DNA of 23,705 nucleotides from Gammaproteobacteria bacterium (GTDB lineage: Bacteria; Pseudomonadota; Gammaproteobacteria; Pseudomonadales; Azotimanducaceae): positions 1-23,705 of the forward strand of contig PBAA01000044.1 of NCBI GenBank assembly GCA_002715785.1. Reading direction: 5' to 3'. The position numbers and the translations under genes are program-made. Positions 1-7,966 of this stretch are shown here, one piece after another. Position 1 is the first letter of the stretch, and every line of letters begins with the position of its first letter. The notes beneath the pieces were generated by a model. The model was not told where the DNA came from and did no database searches. It was given only the letters and a program-made list of their open reading frames with translations.

Positions 1-362
1 GGGCAACCCGATCTCTTCTAAGGTTTAAGTGAGAATTGAGCCCCAGACCGCTGCCCATTAGACCCTCGCCGAGACCTGTCATAGCTCACGCTATTAGGGA
101 TTTGCTTTGTTCCAGTATGATTCAATCATGGCGACAGCTGACGGGGCGGAGCAACGTCTATTGGCGCTTGGCTTGCGATTGGCGCTGGAACCGATGGCGC
201 TTTCCGCGTGATAATTATGGTAATCGTCAATGATCCCGCTGCGATTGGAATCAAAGGAACTTTTGGCTCATTGAACCGTGAAAACTTTCAATCGTGAGCG
301 TCCTTCCTCTTAAAAGCCCACTTCTTTTGACGTATTGAATTTTTCTCTTGGTACGAGGTTTT
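1..362. other. Upstream region without a convincing gene
   Basis: No ORF here has a recognisable product. The open frames are short, rich in Arg/Trp/Pro and lack a ribosome binding site. The only structure I see near the TonB receptor gene is a perfect 6-bp inverted repeat, ATTGAA at 270-275 and TTCAAT at 287-292, separated by 11 bases. It could be an operator for the receptor but does not fit a Zur box I can recognise. No clear -35/-10 pair could be assigned. Confidence 0.5.
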
Positions 363-2468
363 GTGAAAAATTGTATACACGCACTCGTAGTGATGAGTGT
401 ATTGGCGGTAAACGGTTTGCGCGCCGATGAAATAGAAGAAGTCATCGTAACGTCTTCTCTGATTGATCAAACATTGAGTGAACTAGAAAACCCACTACAC
501 GTCATCAGTGGTGATGATATTTCAAATGGAGCAACTCAAAGTCTAGGAGAATCTCTGGACAATCTCTTGGGTGTTTCTTCCACAGATTATGGATCGGGGG
601 TGGGACAGCCGATCATTAGAGGGATGTCAGGAAGTCGCGTAAGAATTCTTAGCAATGGCATGGTTGTTAGGGACGTCTCGGGTCTTGGTTCAGACCATAT
701 CAATGACATTGATATGAATAACATCCAACAAGTTGAAGTCGTTATAGGACCATCTTCTTTGCTTTATTCCAACGGAAGTATTGGTGGAATAATTAATATC
801 GTTGATAACACGATTGCAAGAAATGACTTTTCGGAGTCAGAGCTAAGATTGGGTCTAGAGGGTCAGTCGGTAAATAATGGCAACGCCCACGATATTTCTC
901 TTCAAAATAATATAGGCGGATTGAATCTTAGTTTCGCATACAAAGATTCACAATTTGATAATTTTGATGTGCCCATCGGAGCAATTCTCCATGACGAAGA
1001 AATCCATGAAGGTGGACTTGGTGAAGCCGAGGAGGCTCAAGAAGAAGACGTTGATTATCTAGCCAATTCAGATTACGAGACTAGCTCTAGAAGGCTGGGC
1101 GTTTCCAGAGCTGGAGACTGGGGATATTTTGGGCTCTCGATTAACTATATCGAGAGTCTTTATGGGATTCCTTTTCATGGTGAGGAACACGAGGAGGAAC
1201 ATGGGGGAGAAAGAATATTTTCTACCACTGATTCGGATGTATTTAATCTGGAAGGAACGTATGTATTAAAAAACCGTTGGATACAAAAAATTAACTATCG
1301 CCTTAGGTCTAGTGACTATTCGTTGACTGAGCAACATGTCGACAGCGAAGAAGCGCATGAAGGTGAATTTCTCGAAGATGAAGATCACGAAGCAGGTCCA
1401 ACCCTTTTTAAGAATGACGCAAAAGAATATGGAGCGATCATCGATTTAACCAACGATGTTATCGAGCAAAAGGTTGCGTTAAATTTTGCTGAAGAAAATA
1501 TATTCGTAATGGGTGCGGAAGCATATATGAACCCTGCCAAAAACGAAGAGTTTACCCTTGGCTATTACTTGAGTAACGACGTGGGAATATTTCATTTCGA
1601 TCTTGGTTTAAGACACGATCGATTGCGCCGAAAGGGGTCCGTGAATCATCACGAGGACGACCACGAGGAGGTTGAGTATTCGGATAGGGACCTTAATAAC
1701 ACAAGTTTTGCTATGAGTTTCACCAGCGATATCAATGATTCTTTAAAGATGAATTTAGGCATTTCAAGTTTAGAAAGATCACCATCGTCCGTAGCTCTAT
1801 ATATGAATGGCCCCCATCTCGCGACGCGCAGGTTTGAAGTCGGTAATGTCAATTTGGGGTCTGAACGATCTAATAATATTGATTTAACGTTTGCGTATGA
1901 GAAGAGTGGGCTTTTCGGCGCGATAACTTTCTTCAAATATGATGTGGGTCGTTATATTTATCTTCAGGATCAAACTGAAGAGAATTACGATGAACATTAT
2001 GTGGGCCTAGCTCTGGCAAATTACTTGCAGCAAGATGCTCAACTTGATGGTTATGAGCTTGAATTGGGTAAGGTCATCGAGTTAGCTAGGGGTAGCATAT
2101 CTTTTTCTTTTGGACGGGATTCCGTTACGGGTGAGTTCAAAACAGGAAATAAGATCCCGCGAATGGTGCCCTCGAGGAATATCTATTCGATATCGTATTT
2201 TGAAAGCGATATTGAAATCGAACTAGATTTAAAGGATGTTGAGAAACAAGAGGACGTTGGAGTAAATGAAACGTCAACGGGCGGCTACAAAATGCTGGAC
2301 CTTAGACTCAGAAAAACAATTAATTTCAACGTAACGACTGAGCTAAATATTTCATTCTTTGCGACTAATCTTCTTGATGAGATCGCTAGAAACCACACAT
2401 CTTTTGTAAAAGATGACGTTCCATTGCCAGGAACGAATTATGGTGTAAATTTCAATTTGATCTTTTGA
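363..2468 (+). CDS. TonB-dependent outer-membrane receptor, ZnuD-like, probably zinc uptake
   Basis: Outer-membrane beta-barrel that would take up a ligand using TonB-ExbBD energy. From the GTG at 363 the protein has 701 residues: a signal peptide (about 1-21, cut after LRA), a TonB box (EEVIVTSS, 25-32), a plug domain (about 38-150, with the IIRGMSGSRVRIL and VEVVIGPSSLLYSNGSIGGIINI blocks) and a barrel ending in aromatic F. Four His/Asp/Glu-rich clusters (about 210-230, 272-283, 325-343, 429-441) lie in predicted extracellular loops. Neisserial ZnuD and relatives carry comparable metal-binding loops, so zinc is the likely ligand; this is inference. An in-frame TTG at 348 is possible, but GTG 363 has GAGG just upstream (355-358) and gives a normal signal peptide. 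The gene looks more AT-rich than the housekeeping genes that follow, suggesting transfer. No Zur box or znuABC neighbour is visible. Confidence 0.82.
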   Translation: MKNCIHALVVMSVLAVNGLRADEIEEVIVTSSLIDQTLSELENPLHVISGDDISNGATQSLGESLDNLLGVSSTDYGSGVGQPIIRGMSGSRVRILSNGMVVRDVSGLGSDHINDIDMNNIQQVEVVIGPSSLLYSNGSIGGIINIVDNTIARNDFSESELRLGLEGQSVNNGNAHDISLQNNIGGLNLSFAYKDSQFDNFDVPIGAILHDEEIHEGGLGEAEEAQEEDVDYLANSDYETSSRRLGVSRAGDWGYFGLSINYIESLYGIPFHGEEHEEEHGGERIFSTTDSDVFNLEGTYVLKNRWIQKINYRLRSSDYSLTEQHVDSEEAHEGEFLEDEDHEAGPTLFKNDAKEYGAIIDLTNDVIEQKVALNFAEENIFVMGAEAYMNPAKNEEFTLGYYLSNDVGIFHFDLGLRHDRLRRKGSVNHHEDDHEEVEYSDRDLNNTSFAMSFTSDINDSLKMNLGISSLERSPSSVALYMNGPHLATRRFEVGNVNLGSERSNNIDLTFAYEKSGLFGAITFFKYDVGRYIYLQDQTEENYDEHYVGLALANYLQQDAQLDGYELELGKVIELARGSISFSFGRDSVTGEFKTGNKIPRMVPSRNIYSISYFESDIEIELDLKDVEKQEDVGVNETSTGGYKMLDLRLRKTINFNVTTELNISFFATNLLDEIARNHTSFVKDDVPLPGTNYGVNFNLIF

Positions 2469-2513
2469 AATATTATAGCCGGAGTTCGATCCACCCGGAC
2501 CGTCGGAACAATC

Positions 2514-2536
2514 GCGCCGCATTCGGCGCACTTTTT
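2514..2536 (+). terminator. Rho-independent terminator after the TonB receptor gene
   Basis: A perfect 6-bp GC stem, GCGCCG (2514-2519) and CGGCGC (2524-2529), has a CATT loop and is followed by AC and five T residues (2532-2536). It lies 46 bases after the receptor stop codon on the same strand, so it most likely ends that transcript. Confidence 0.8.
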
Positions 2537-2721
2537 AGCCATCGCTGTTTCCTAACGGAACGGTAGGACCTTTCCAGCTTAGTCCCCTGTTTAAACCGGG
2601 GCAGCCCGGACGGGCTTGGGTATTAGGTGTATGTTGGCGGTTCGTCTGGGCCGGTACGTGCAGCGCGGCTGCTATGCGCTATCGGTTCGGACGTTCTCAT
2701 CTTTTGCAGTATGCTCTGGAC
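2537..2721 (+). other. Structured intergenic region, no recognised RNA family
   Basis: Between the terminator and the monooxygenase there are several potential hairpins. One is AGCCC-ggac-GGGCT in about 2612-2625. Another is GCAGC (2660-2664)-GCG-GCTGC (2668-2672), enclosed by CCGGTA (2651-2656) pairing with TATCGG (2680-2685). I see no riboswitch signature (no B12 box, TPP or FMN core). It may be a 5' leader of the monooxygenase message or simple decay of an older gene. Confidence 0.25.
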
Positions 2722-2784
2722 ATGCGCCGGCTATTACTAGCCCTAGTACTCATGTCGATGAGCATTGCGGTTCATGCCGAATAA
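2722..2784 (+). CDS. 20-residue signal-peptide-only mini-ORF
   Basis: The ORF reads MRRLLLALVLMSMSIAVHAE and then stops. It has a basic n-region, a hydrophobic core and a VHA-E type cleavage site with nothing behind it. Its stop codon overlaps the AAGGTGA Shine-Dalgarno sequence (2783-2789) used by the monooxygenase. It could be the remnant of a truncated secreted protein, a leader peptide coupling translation to the next gene, or chance. No clear ribosome binding site precedes it. Confidence 0.25.
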   Translation: MRRLLLALVLMSMSIAVHAE

Positions 2785-2795
2785 GGTGATTTACT

Positions 2796-4415
2796 ATCGG
2801 CGCCATTAGCACTCAGGTCGTCATTGTTGGAGCGGGTCCAGTTGGATTGACACTCGCTTTGGACCTGGCTCAGCGCGGAATCAAAGTCTGCGTGCTTGAG
2901 CAAGGATCTGAGGCGCAAGCCGGCGACGCAAAATGTAATACCGTGAGTGCAAGAACCATGGAAACGTTCAGGCATCTGGGTGTAGCCGACAAAGTACGCG
3001 CCGCGGGATTACCGGACGACTACCCTACAGATGCCATTTTCACTGACGGTTTTGGCGGGACCGAGATTACTAGGATCAAACTCCCCAGCCGTAATGAGCG
3101 AATGCAGTCTAACAGTCGCTCTGCTCCCGGGTTCTTAGATAGCAATTGGTTGACGCCGGAGCCCGTTGTCAGACTAAGCCAGTACTTCCTCAACCCCATT
3201 CTTTATCAGTATGCCAAGACATTCCCCAACATATCGCTGATGCCTCAAGTCATTTTTCGAAAATATGAGACGACCGAGTGCGGTGTTCACGTGACTGGAG
3301 ATTCAATCGCTGATGGCAAATCCATCGAGCTTGAGGCGTCCTATTTAGTAGGCTGCGACGGAGCCCACAGTGCGGTCCGCAAGCAAATGGGAGTGAATCT
3401 CATCGGCGATGATCAACTTGGCAGAACTCGCTCAACGCTAATCCGGTGTCCACAAATCCGGGATCTCTACGAAGGCCGGCCGGCTTGGATGAACTGGATC
3501 TCCAATTCGAAAGTTAGCGGCGTATGTATTGCCATAGACGGCAAAGAGCTATGGCTCTTGCACCGGAACGTACCGGCCCAAGCACCCGATTTCGACGCCC
3601 TCGACGCAGATCAATCTATCCGCGATTTAGTCGGTGTTGCCGACTTGCAATGGGAGGTCATACAACACGTGGACTGGACCGCCCGACGACTGGTTGCCGA
3701 ACGATTTCGAGTAGGCAACGTATTCATCGAGGGTGATGCGGCGCACATCTGGATCCCGATGGCTGGTTACGGAATGAATGCGGGTATCGCCGATGCGATG
3801 AATCTGTCGTGGATGATAGCGGCAGTGCTGTTGGGCCACGCTTCTCCTTCCATCTTAGACGCCCATGAAAAAGAGCGACATCCAATTACCGAACAGGTAT
3901 CGCGCTTGGCGATGGCTAAAGCCCTGGAATACGCTAGTCGAAATACGGAAAAAGATGTTCCCCGGGAAGAAGTCGCGAAGATCGTGTATGAGATCAACGC
4001 GCCACAATTCGTTTGCGAAGGTCTCAACTTTGGCTATTTCTACGACGACTCTCCACTCATCCTATACGACACCGAAATACCCCCGAGCTATGACATGGGC
4101 AGCGCCACGCCGAGTACTGCCCCCGGTTGTCGATTACCGCATTTCTGGCTTAGCGCAAAGGACTCTATCTACGACTTGCTGGGACCGTACTATTCCCTAC
4201 TCCAACTTAACGGTCGCAAGATGGACAGTCTGTTCAAATACGCTTTCGACGTTGGCCGGATGCCTCTTACCGTTATTGATGCGGAAGTGGAAGCCTCATA
4301 CTTCCGTCACGATTTTCTGCTGGTACGCGCAGATCAACATATTTGCTGGCGCGGTAATGCGTTACCAGACGACATGACGGCTGTCGTCGAAACGCTCACG
4401 CATCGATCCGCCTAA
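2796..4415 (+). CDS. FAD-dependent aromatic-ring monooxygenase (PheA/MhpA-like flavoprotein hydroxylase)
   Basis: Single-component flavoprotein of the PHBH/MhpA class (FAD_binding_3), expected to hydroxylate an aromatic or quinone-like substrate with NAD(P)H and O2. Visible motifs are the Rossmann GAGPVG near the N-terminus followed by VCVLEQ, the DG motif region YLVGCDGAHSAVRK, and the GD motif EGDAAHIWIPMAGYGMNAG. A C-terminal thioredoxin-like tail runs from about residue 420. The first standard start codon (TTG 2847) falls just after GAGPVG and would delete the FAD-binding loop. The frame is open upstream only to the TGA at 2787-2789, with no ATG, GTG or TTG. A strong Shine-Dalgarno AAGGTGA (2783-2789) sits 6 bases before ATC 2796; ATT 2805 is the alternative. 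The gene stands alone with no ring-cleavage partners, so the substrate cannot be named. Confidence 0.8.
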   Translation: MGAISTQVVIVGAGPVGLTLALDLAQRGIKVCVLEQGSEAQAGDAKCNTVSARTMETFRHLGVADKVRAAGLPDDYPTDAIFTDGFGGTEITRIKLPSRNERMQSNSRSAPGFLDSNWLTPEPVVRLSQYFLNPILYQYAKTFPNISLMPQVIFRKYETTECGVHVTGDSIADGKSIELEASYLVGCDGAHSAVRKQMGVNLIGDDQLGRTRSTLIRCPQIRDLYEGRPAWMNWISNSKVSGVCIAIDGKELWLLHRNVPAQAPDFDALDADQSIRDLVGVADLQWEVIQHVDWTARRLVAERFRVGNVFIEGDAAHIWIPMAGYGMNAGIADAMNLSWMIAAVLLGHASPSILDAHEKERHPITEQVSRLAMAKALEYASRNTEKDVPREEVAKIVYEINAPQFVCEGLNFGYFYDDSPLILYDTEIPPSYDMGSATPSTAPGCRLPHFWLSAKDSIYDLLGPYYSLLQLNGRKMDSLFKYAFDVGRMPLTVIDAEVEASYFRHDFLLVRADQHICWRGNALPDDMTAVVETLTHRSA

Positions 4416-4613
4416 AAGCGATTTGGCTGTTCGGATGACGACTTCCGTAAGGGGCACGGTTACCCCCGCTCATATTATGTTACTCCCAGATATACCCCAA
4501 GAGGGGTCCGGAACGTAACGGACTTGATCGACTGAAGAAGTACTTTAAACGATTGTTTTATAAGGCAAAGCAGTACTTCTTCGTGTTTCCTGGGACGTAA
4601 CCCTACTCTAATT
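4416..4613. other. Convergent intergenic region with hairpins
   Basis: This stretch separates the monooxygenase (+) from tRNA-Ala (-). It contains a hairpin ACCCC (4494-4498)-AAGA-GGGGT (4503-4507) and a larger inverted repeat at 4534-4582, listed separately. Neither is followed by a T-run on either strand, so they are not classic intrinsic terminators. I see no gene here. Confidence 0.4.
4534..4582. repeat. Perfect 11-bp inverted repeat downstream of tRNA-Ala
   Basis: GAAGAAGTACT at 4534-4544 is the exact reverse complement of AGTACTTCTTC at 4572-4582, with a 27-base loop. It lies 32 bases past the tRNA-Ala 3' end in the direction of tRNA transcription. It may be a transcript-ending or processing structure, or a remnant of a mobile element end. 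Confidence 0.5.
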
Positions 4614-4689
<76 letters not shown>

Positions 4690-4704
4690 AGAGAAGGACC
4701 GCGG

Positions 4705-4734
4705 ATCTTACGTGCGCGCTGAATAACGTGTCAA
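4705..4734 (-). promoter_or_regulatory. Strong sigma70 promoter of tRNA-Ala with GC-rich discriminator
   Basis: On the minus strand there is a consensus -35 TTGACA (4729-4734), an 18-base spacer and a -10 TAAGAT (4705-4710), followed by a GC-rich discriminator (CCGCGG). The predicted start is about 10 bases upstream of the mature tRNA. GC-rich discriminators are typical of stable-RNA promoters under stringent (ppGpp) control; regulation is inferred. Confidence 0.7.
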
Positions 4735-4749
4735 CGCGATCCTCGACCC

Positions 4750-5268
4750 TTATTTCACGCCCGCAATATCCTTGATGTAATCGGCTTGTTCTCGGGTGAT
4801 GGGTTCGAACTTCCCAAGAACGCACTTGGGTCCTACACGACGCATACCCATGTTCATATCAATAAAGAAAATACGGTCGTGTTCGCATACTTGCCTCGAA
4901 CGCTGTTCGACACCGATGCGATAGTGACTGTATAGCTTCCCGGCGCAGTGATCTCCGTGTTTCCAGTGGTTTAGCCACGCGCGCTTTCGACCGCCATAAA
5001 AAATGACCCGACGATCATCGATCATCTCGATCTTGTCGTAACGATTTGACCAAATACAACGCTTCGTTTCGCCATAGTCTTCATCGTCCAACGTTGTGTT
5101 GAGGATTTCCTGAACTTCAATGTCAACGCGTTCTCGTCGTTCAGACACCGTTTCCTGCGCTGAGATTATGGCTGTGGGTTTCGACTCGTCTTCTGCCGCA
5201 ACAGCGAATGCTAGGCACGCAGTAATCAACCCCCACGATGTCCAACGGTAATGACGGTTCGCGCTCAT
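4750..5268 (-). CDS. Secreted DUF6491-like protein of unknown function
   Basis: The protein has 172 residues with an N-terminal signal peptide (hydrophobic stretch about 11-24, then AVAAED), so it is probably periplasmic. The mature part has five cysteines and the pattern C-x-W-S...IDDRRVIF...WLN...C-x-GK...VCEHD...GPKCVLGKFEPI. This resembles the DUF6491 family of small secreted proteobacterial proteins; the match is by eye only. Its ATG overlaps the gltX stop (ATGA, 5265-5268), so the two are probably translationally coupled. No function is proposed. Confidence 0.75.
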   Translation of the reverse strand: MSANRHYRWTSWGLITACLAFAVAAEDESKPTAIISAQETVSERRERVDIEVQEILNTTLDDEDYGETKRCIWSNRYDKIEMIDDRRVIFYGGRKRAWLNHWKHGDHCAGKLYSHYRIGVEQRSRQVCEHDRIFFIDMNMGMRRVGPKCVLGKFEPITREQADYIKDIAGVK

Positions 5269-6746
5269 CGATCCAGTTCTTGAAACGCGAGTTCCAATCG
5301 TCGGCTTTCTTTCTTTGACAAACCGCCCAATGCATCTATCGCTGTTCGAATACGCGTACGCGTGAGATCCGATCCAAGAAACCCTATGGAATCAAACAAA
5401 GGCAGCGATACTTCACGCCCCGAAACGGCGACAAATAGCGGAAACAAGAAATCACGGAATTTAACGTCCATGGCTTCTGCTAAAGACTTTAACTCGGCAA
5501 AGATGTCGTCGTGTTGCCAAACACGCACCCGGTCCAGCGTTCGTAAGGAGTGATCAAGAATCCGCAGGCAGTCCGCCTCATCCAAAGATTTGTGCACAAA
5601 ACTCGCTTGACTAACCTCGGCTCGCTCTCCCAGAAGATAGTCCACCTGTGGCAGTAGATCGATGAACCTTTCCGTACGTTCTTGAATCAGCGGTACAAGT
5701 TCGGCGAGCCGCTCGCGATTCACCGCCCACTCGGCAATACGATCCATGAATGCCGACGACGACATGTCCCGTATGTATTGTCCGTTTAACCAGTTCAGTT
5801 TCTCCGTATCAAATACTGGTGCACTCGTAGACATTCGATCGACGTCAAACGCTTCGACCATTTCATCAAACCTAAAAATCTCTCTTTCGTCAGGCATCGA
5901 CCAGCCCATCAGCGCGAGGTAGTTCACTAAAACCTCGGGAAGGTAACCACAGTGCCGATAGTAATTAATACTCGTCGGATTACGACGTTTGGACATCTTT
6001 GTCTGATCCGTATTCCGTAACAGCGGCAGGTGGTAATGACTCGGCATGTCCCAGCCAAAATATTGATAAAGAAGAACGTGTTTAGGCACAGAGCTGATCC
6101 ACTCTTCACCGCGTAACACGTGTGTGATATCCATCATATGGTCATCCACAACGACGGCCAGGTGGTAGGTCGGAAAGCCATCCGATTTGACGAGCACTTG
6201 CATGTCTACTTGTTGCCACGGGATCGTAATAGCGCCTCGCAGCCCATCTTCGAATGTACACTCACCGTCATCCGGAACCCGTAATCGAATGACGTGCGCT
6301 TCACCACTTGCGATGCGACGAGTCTTGTCCCCCTCATCCATACCTATGCAGTGGCCGTCGTAACGAGGGGTCTCACCTGCCGATTGCTGCGTACGGCGAA
6401 GATCAGCTAAGCGGTCAGTACTGCAAAAACAGTGAAACGCGTGTCCATGCTCCACTAACTCAGCAGCGCGAGCAGCGTAGTGATCCAACCGTTCGCTTTG
6501 ACGATACGGCCCACACGTTCCACCAATATCTGGACCTTCGTCCCACTTGAGCCCCATCCAATGGAGCGCGTCGAGAATCACCTGTTCCGATTCAGGTGTA
6601 CTTCTTGTCTGATCCGTGTCTTCGATGCGTAAAACAAACTGCCCCCCATGCTTTTTCGCAAAGGCACAATTGAACAGCGCCATATAGGCCGTACCAAGGT
6701 GGGGATCACCCGTTGGAGATGGAGCAACGCGCGTACGAACAGTCAT
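5265..6746 (-). CDS. gltX: Glutamate--tRNA ligase
   Basis: Class I aminoacyl-tRNA synthetase that charges tRNA-Glu with glutamate in the cytoplasm. The 493-residue protein shows the HIGH-type signature PSPTGDPHLGT near residue 10-20, then LRIEDTDQTRS, WDEGPD, a zinc-region-like segment with FHCFCS, PRYDGHC, the ITHVLRGEEWISS block and the KMSKR signature (KMSKRRNP, the KMSKS equivalent). An anticodon-binding helical domain follows. Length is close to bacterial GluRS (about 470-490). The ATG start follows an upstream intergenic region with a good -10 box, and the last codon overlaps the downstream secreted-protein gene. Whether the enzyme is discriminating cannot be judged from sequence alone. 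Confidence 0.96.
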   Translation of the reverse strand: MTVRTRVAPSPTGDPHLGTAYMALFNCAFAKKHGGQFVLRIEDTDQTRSTPESEQVILDALHWMGLKWDEGPDIGGTCGPYRQSERLDHYAARAAELVEHGHAFHCFCSTDRLADLRRTQQSAGETPRYDGHCIGMDEGDKTRRIASGEAHVIRLRVPDDGECTFEDGLRGAITIPWQQVDMQVLVKSDGFPTYHLAVVVDDHMMDITHVLRGEEWISSVPKHVLLYQYFGWDMPSHYHLPLLRNTDQTKMSKRRNPTSINYYRHCGYLPEVLVNYLALMGWSMPDEREIFRFDEMVEAFDVDRMSTSAPVFDTEKLNWLNGQYIRDMSSSAFMDRIAEWAVNRERLAELVPLIQERTERFIDLLPQVDYLLGERAEVSQASFVHKSLDEADCLRILDHSLRTLDRVRVWQHDDIFAELKSLAEAMDVKFRDFLFPLFVAVSGREVSLPLFDSIGFLGSDLTRTRIRTAIDALGGLSKKESRRLELAFQELDR

Positions 6747-6770
6747 GGAGCACTCACTCAGCTTAGAGGC

Positions 6771-6799
6771 ATTATACAGCCGCTATAGAAAGTGATTGA
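6771..6799 (-). promoter_or_regulatory. Probable gltX promoter (-10 TATAAT)
   Basis: A perfect TATAAT on the minus strand (6771-6776) lies 25 bases upstream of the gltX ATG, between lpxC and gltX. The matching -35 region is weak (TCAATC at 17-base spacing). It would make gltX and the secreted-protein gene independent of lpxC transcription. Confidence 0.5.
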
Positions 6800-6836
6800 G
6801 ACTTACGAAATCGAAGTGGAGCTCGACAAATCGCCC

Positions 6837-7754
6837 TTACGACACGCCTACCTTGCGGAGGCTCGGAAGACCGTGATCATCAGAAACACGAAGGTTATCT
6901 GCGCTCACCAATTCCCACGAATCAGGTTGCAGTAACACCGCGCGTGCAAGTTCATTGTTTAGCGAGTGACCCGACATATACCCGTCAAATGCCGCAAACA
7001 TAGGCAATCCCAAAAGATACAAGTCGCCAATCGCATCCAGCAATTTGTGCTTGGCAAACTCATCAACATAACGCAGACCTTCTTTGTTCAGGACGCAATC
7101 ATCCGCGATGCCCACCGCGTTCTCTAGACTTGATCCCAAACAACGATCGATTGCCTGGGCTCGAGGCAAGTCATCAATGAGACCAAACGACCGTGCTTGG
7201 CTCAAATCATCACCGAATGAGTCACGCGTAAAATCGAGTTCGACCCGTTTCGGGTAGCGGTTGTACACCGGATGATCCGCAACGAACGTGTACGCACCCT
7301 TAAATCCGTTGTACGGAGAGAGGGTTGCCACAGCATCATCTTGAGAGACCGTAAGTTCTCGGGTGATGCGGATAAACTTTCGTGGTGCCGATTGCGCACG
7401 CGAACCAACACTCTCGATCAGTTTGACAAACGGACCGGCGCTACCGTCCATGATCGGAACTTCATCTCCCGACAACTCAATCACCGCGTTATCAATCGCA
7501 AGGCCCCAGAGCGCAGACATCAAGTGTTCTACGGTCGAGACGTTACTCCCTTCCTCACTGATACTGGTCGATAGCAGAGTGCTAGAGACATTCTGAGCCA
7601 AGGCGGCAACCGCGACGTCGGGGCAATCGGCTCGAACGAACCGAATGCCCGTGTTCGCCTCGGCAGGACGCAGCGTCATACGCACTTTTTTGCCAGAGTG
7701 CACGCCGATTCCGATGGCGTGCGCCGGCTTCCTGAGCGTTCTCTGACGCAACAT
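6837..7754 (-). CDS. lpxC: UDP-3-O-acyl-N-acetylglucosamine deacetylase
   Basis: Zinc hydrolase for the committed step of lipid A synthesis, removing acetate from UDP-3-O-acyl-GlcNAc in the cytoplasm. The ATG at 7754 gives 305 residues, the E. coli length, with GGGTGA about 4 bases upstream; an in-frame TTG at 7766 would add four residues. Motifs are the N-terminal QRTLRKPAHAIGIGVHSG, Glu76-His77 in VEHLMSAL, His236 and Asp240 in KHKLLDAIGDLYLLG, and His263 in SGHSLNN. These match E. coli Glu78, His79, His238, Asp242 and His265 with a constant two-residue offset, so the active site is complete. In many gammaproteobacteria lpxC ends the ftsZ (dcw) cluster; here it sits alone between gltX and dusA. 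Confidence 0.96.
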   Translation of the reverse strand: MLRQRTLRKPAHAIGIGVHSGKKVRMTLRPAEANTGIRFVRADCPDVAVAALAQNVSSTLLSTSISEEGSNVSTVEHLMSALWGLAIDNAVIELSGDEVPIMDGSAGPFVKLIESVGSRAQSAPRKFIRITRELTVSQDDAVATLSPYNGFKGAYTFVADHPVYNRYPKRVELDFTRDSFGDDLSQARSFGLIDDLPRAQAIDRCLGSSLENAVGIADDCVLNKEGLRYVDEFAKHKLLDAIGDLYLLGLPMFAAFDGYMSGHSLNNELARAVLLQPDSWELVSADNLRVSDDHGLPSLRKVGVS

Positions 7755-7966
7755 AGAGTCACCCAATCAACGAGTCGCAACCCAATATACAACGAAAATC
7801 ATAGAAAATGGAAGAAAAGTGGAGAAACGATGAAAGCTTTTAGTGGACTTACTTCGCCATCCAACTGCGCCCAGCGTCCCTTCATCGCACGAAATTCAGA
7901 TGTAACAGACCGATATTTCGATCAAAATACCGCGTCTAGAGATCTTCAGACCAACGGATTGGACGA
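7755..7966. promoter_or_regulatory. Divergent lpxC/dusA intergenic region
   Basis: About 210 bases separate the two divergent genes and must hold both promoters. The stretch 7780-7825 is AT-rich. A TATATT on the minus strand near 7783-7788 is a possible lpxC -10, but no good -35 pairs with it. No operator could be identified. A short plus-strand ORF starts inside and is listed separately. Confidence 0.35.

Noticed and set aside
3865..4377. 170-codon plus-strand ORF inside the monooxygenase gene
   Set aside because: It lies entirely within a better gene in another frame, is Arg/Ser/Thr-rich and has no recognisable domain.
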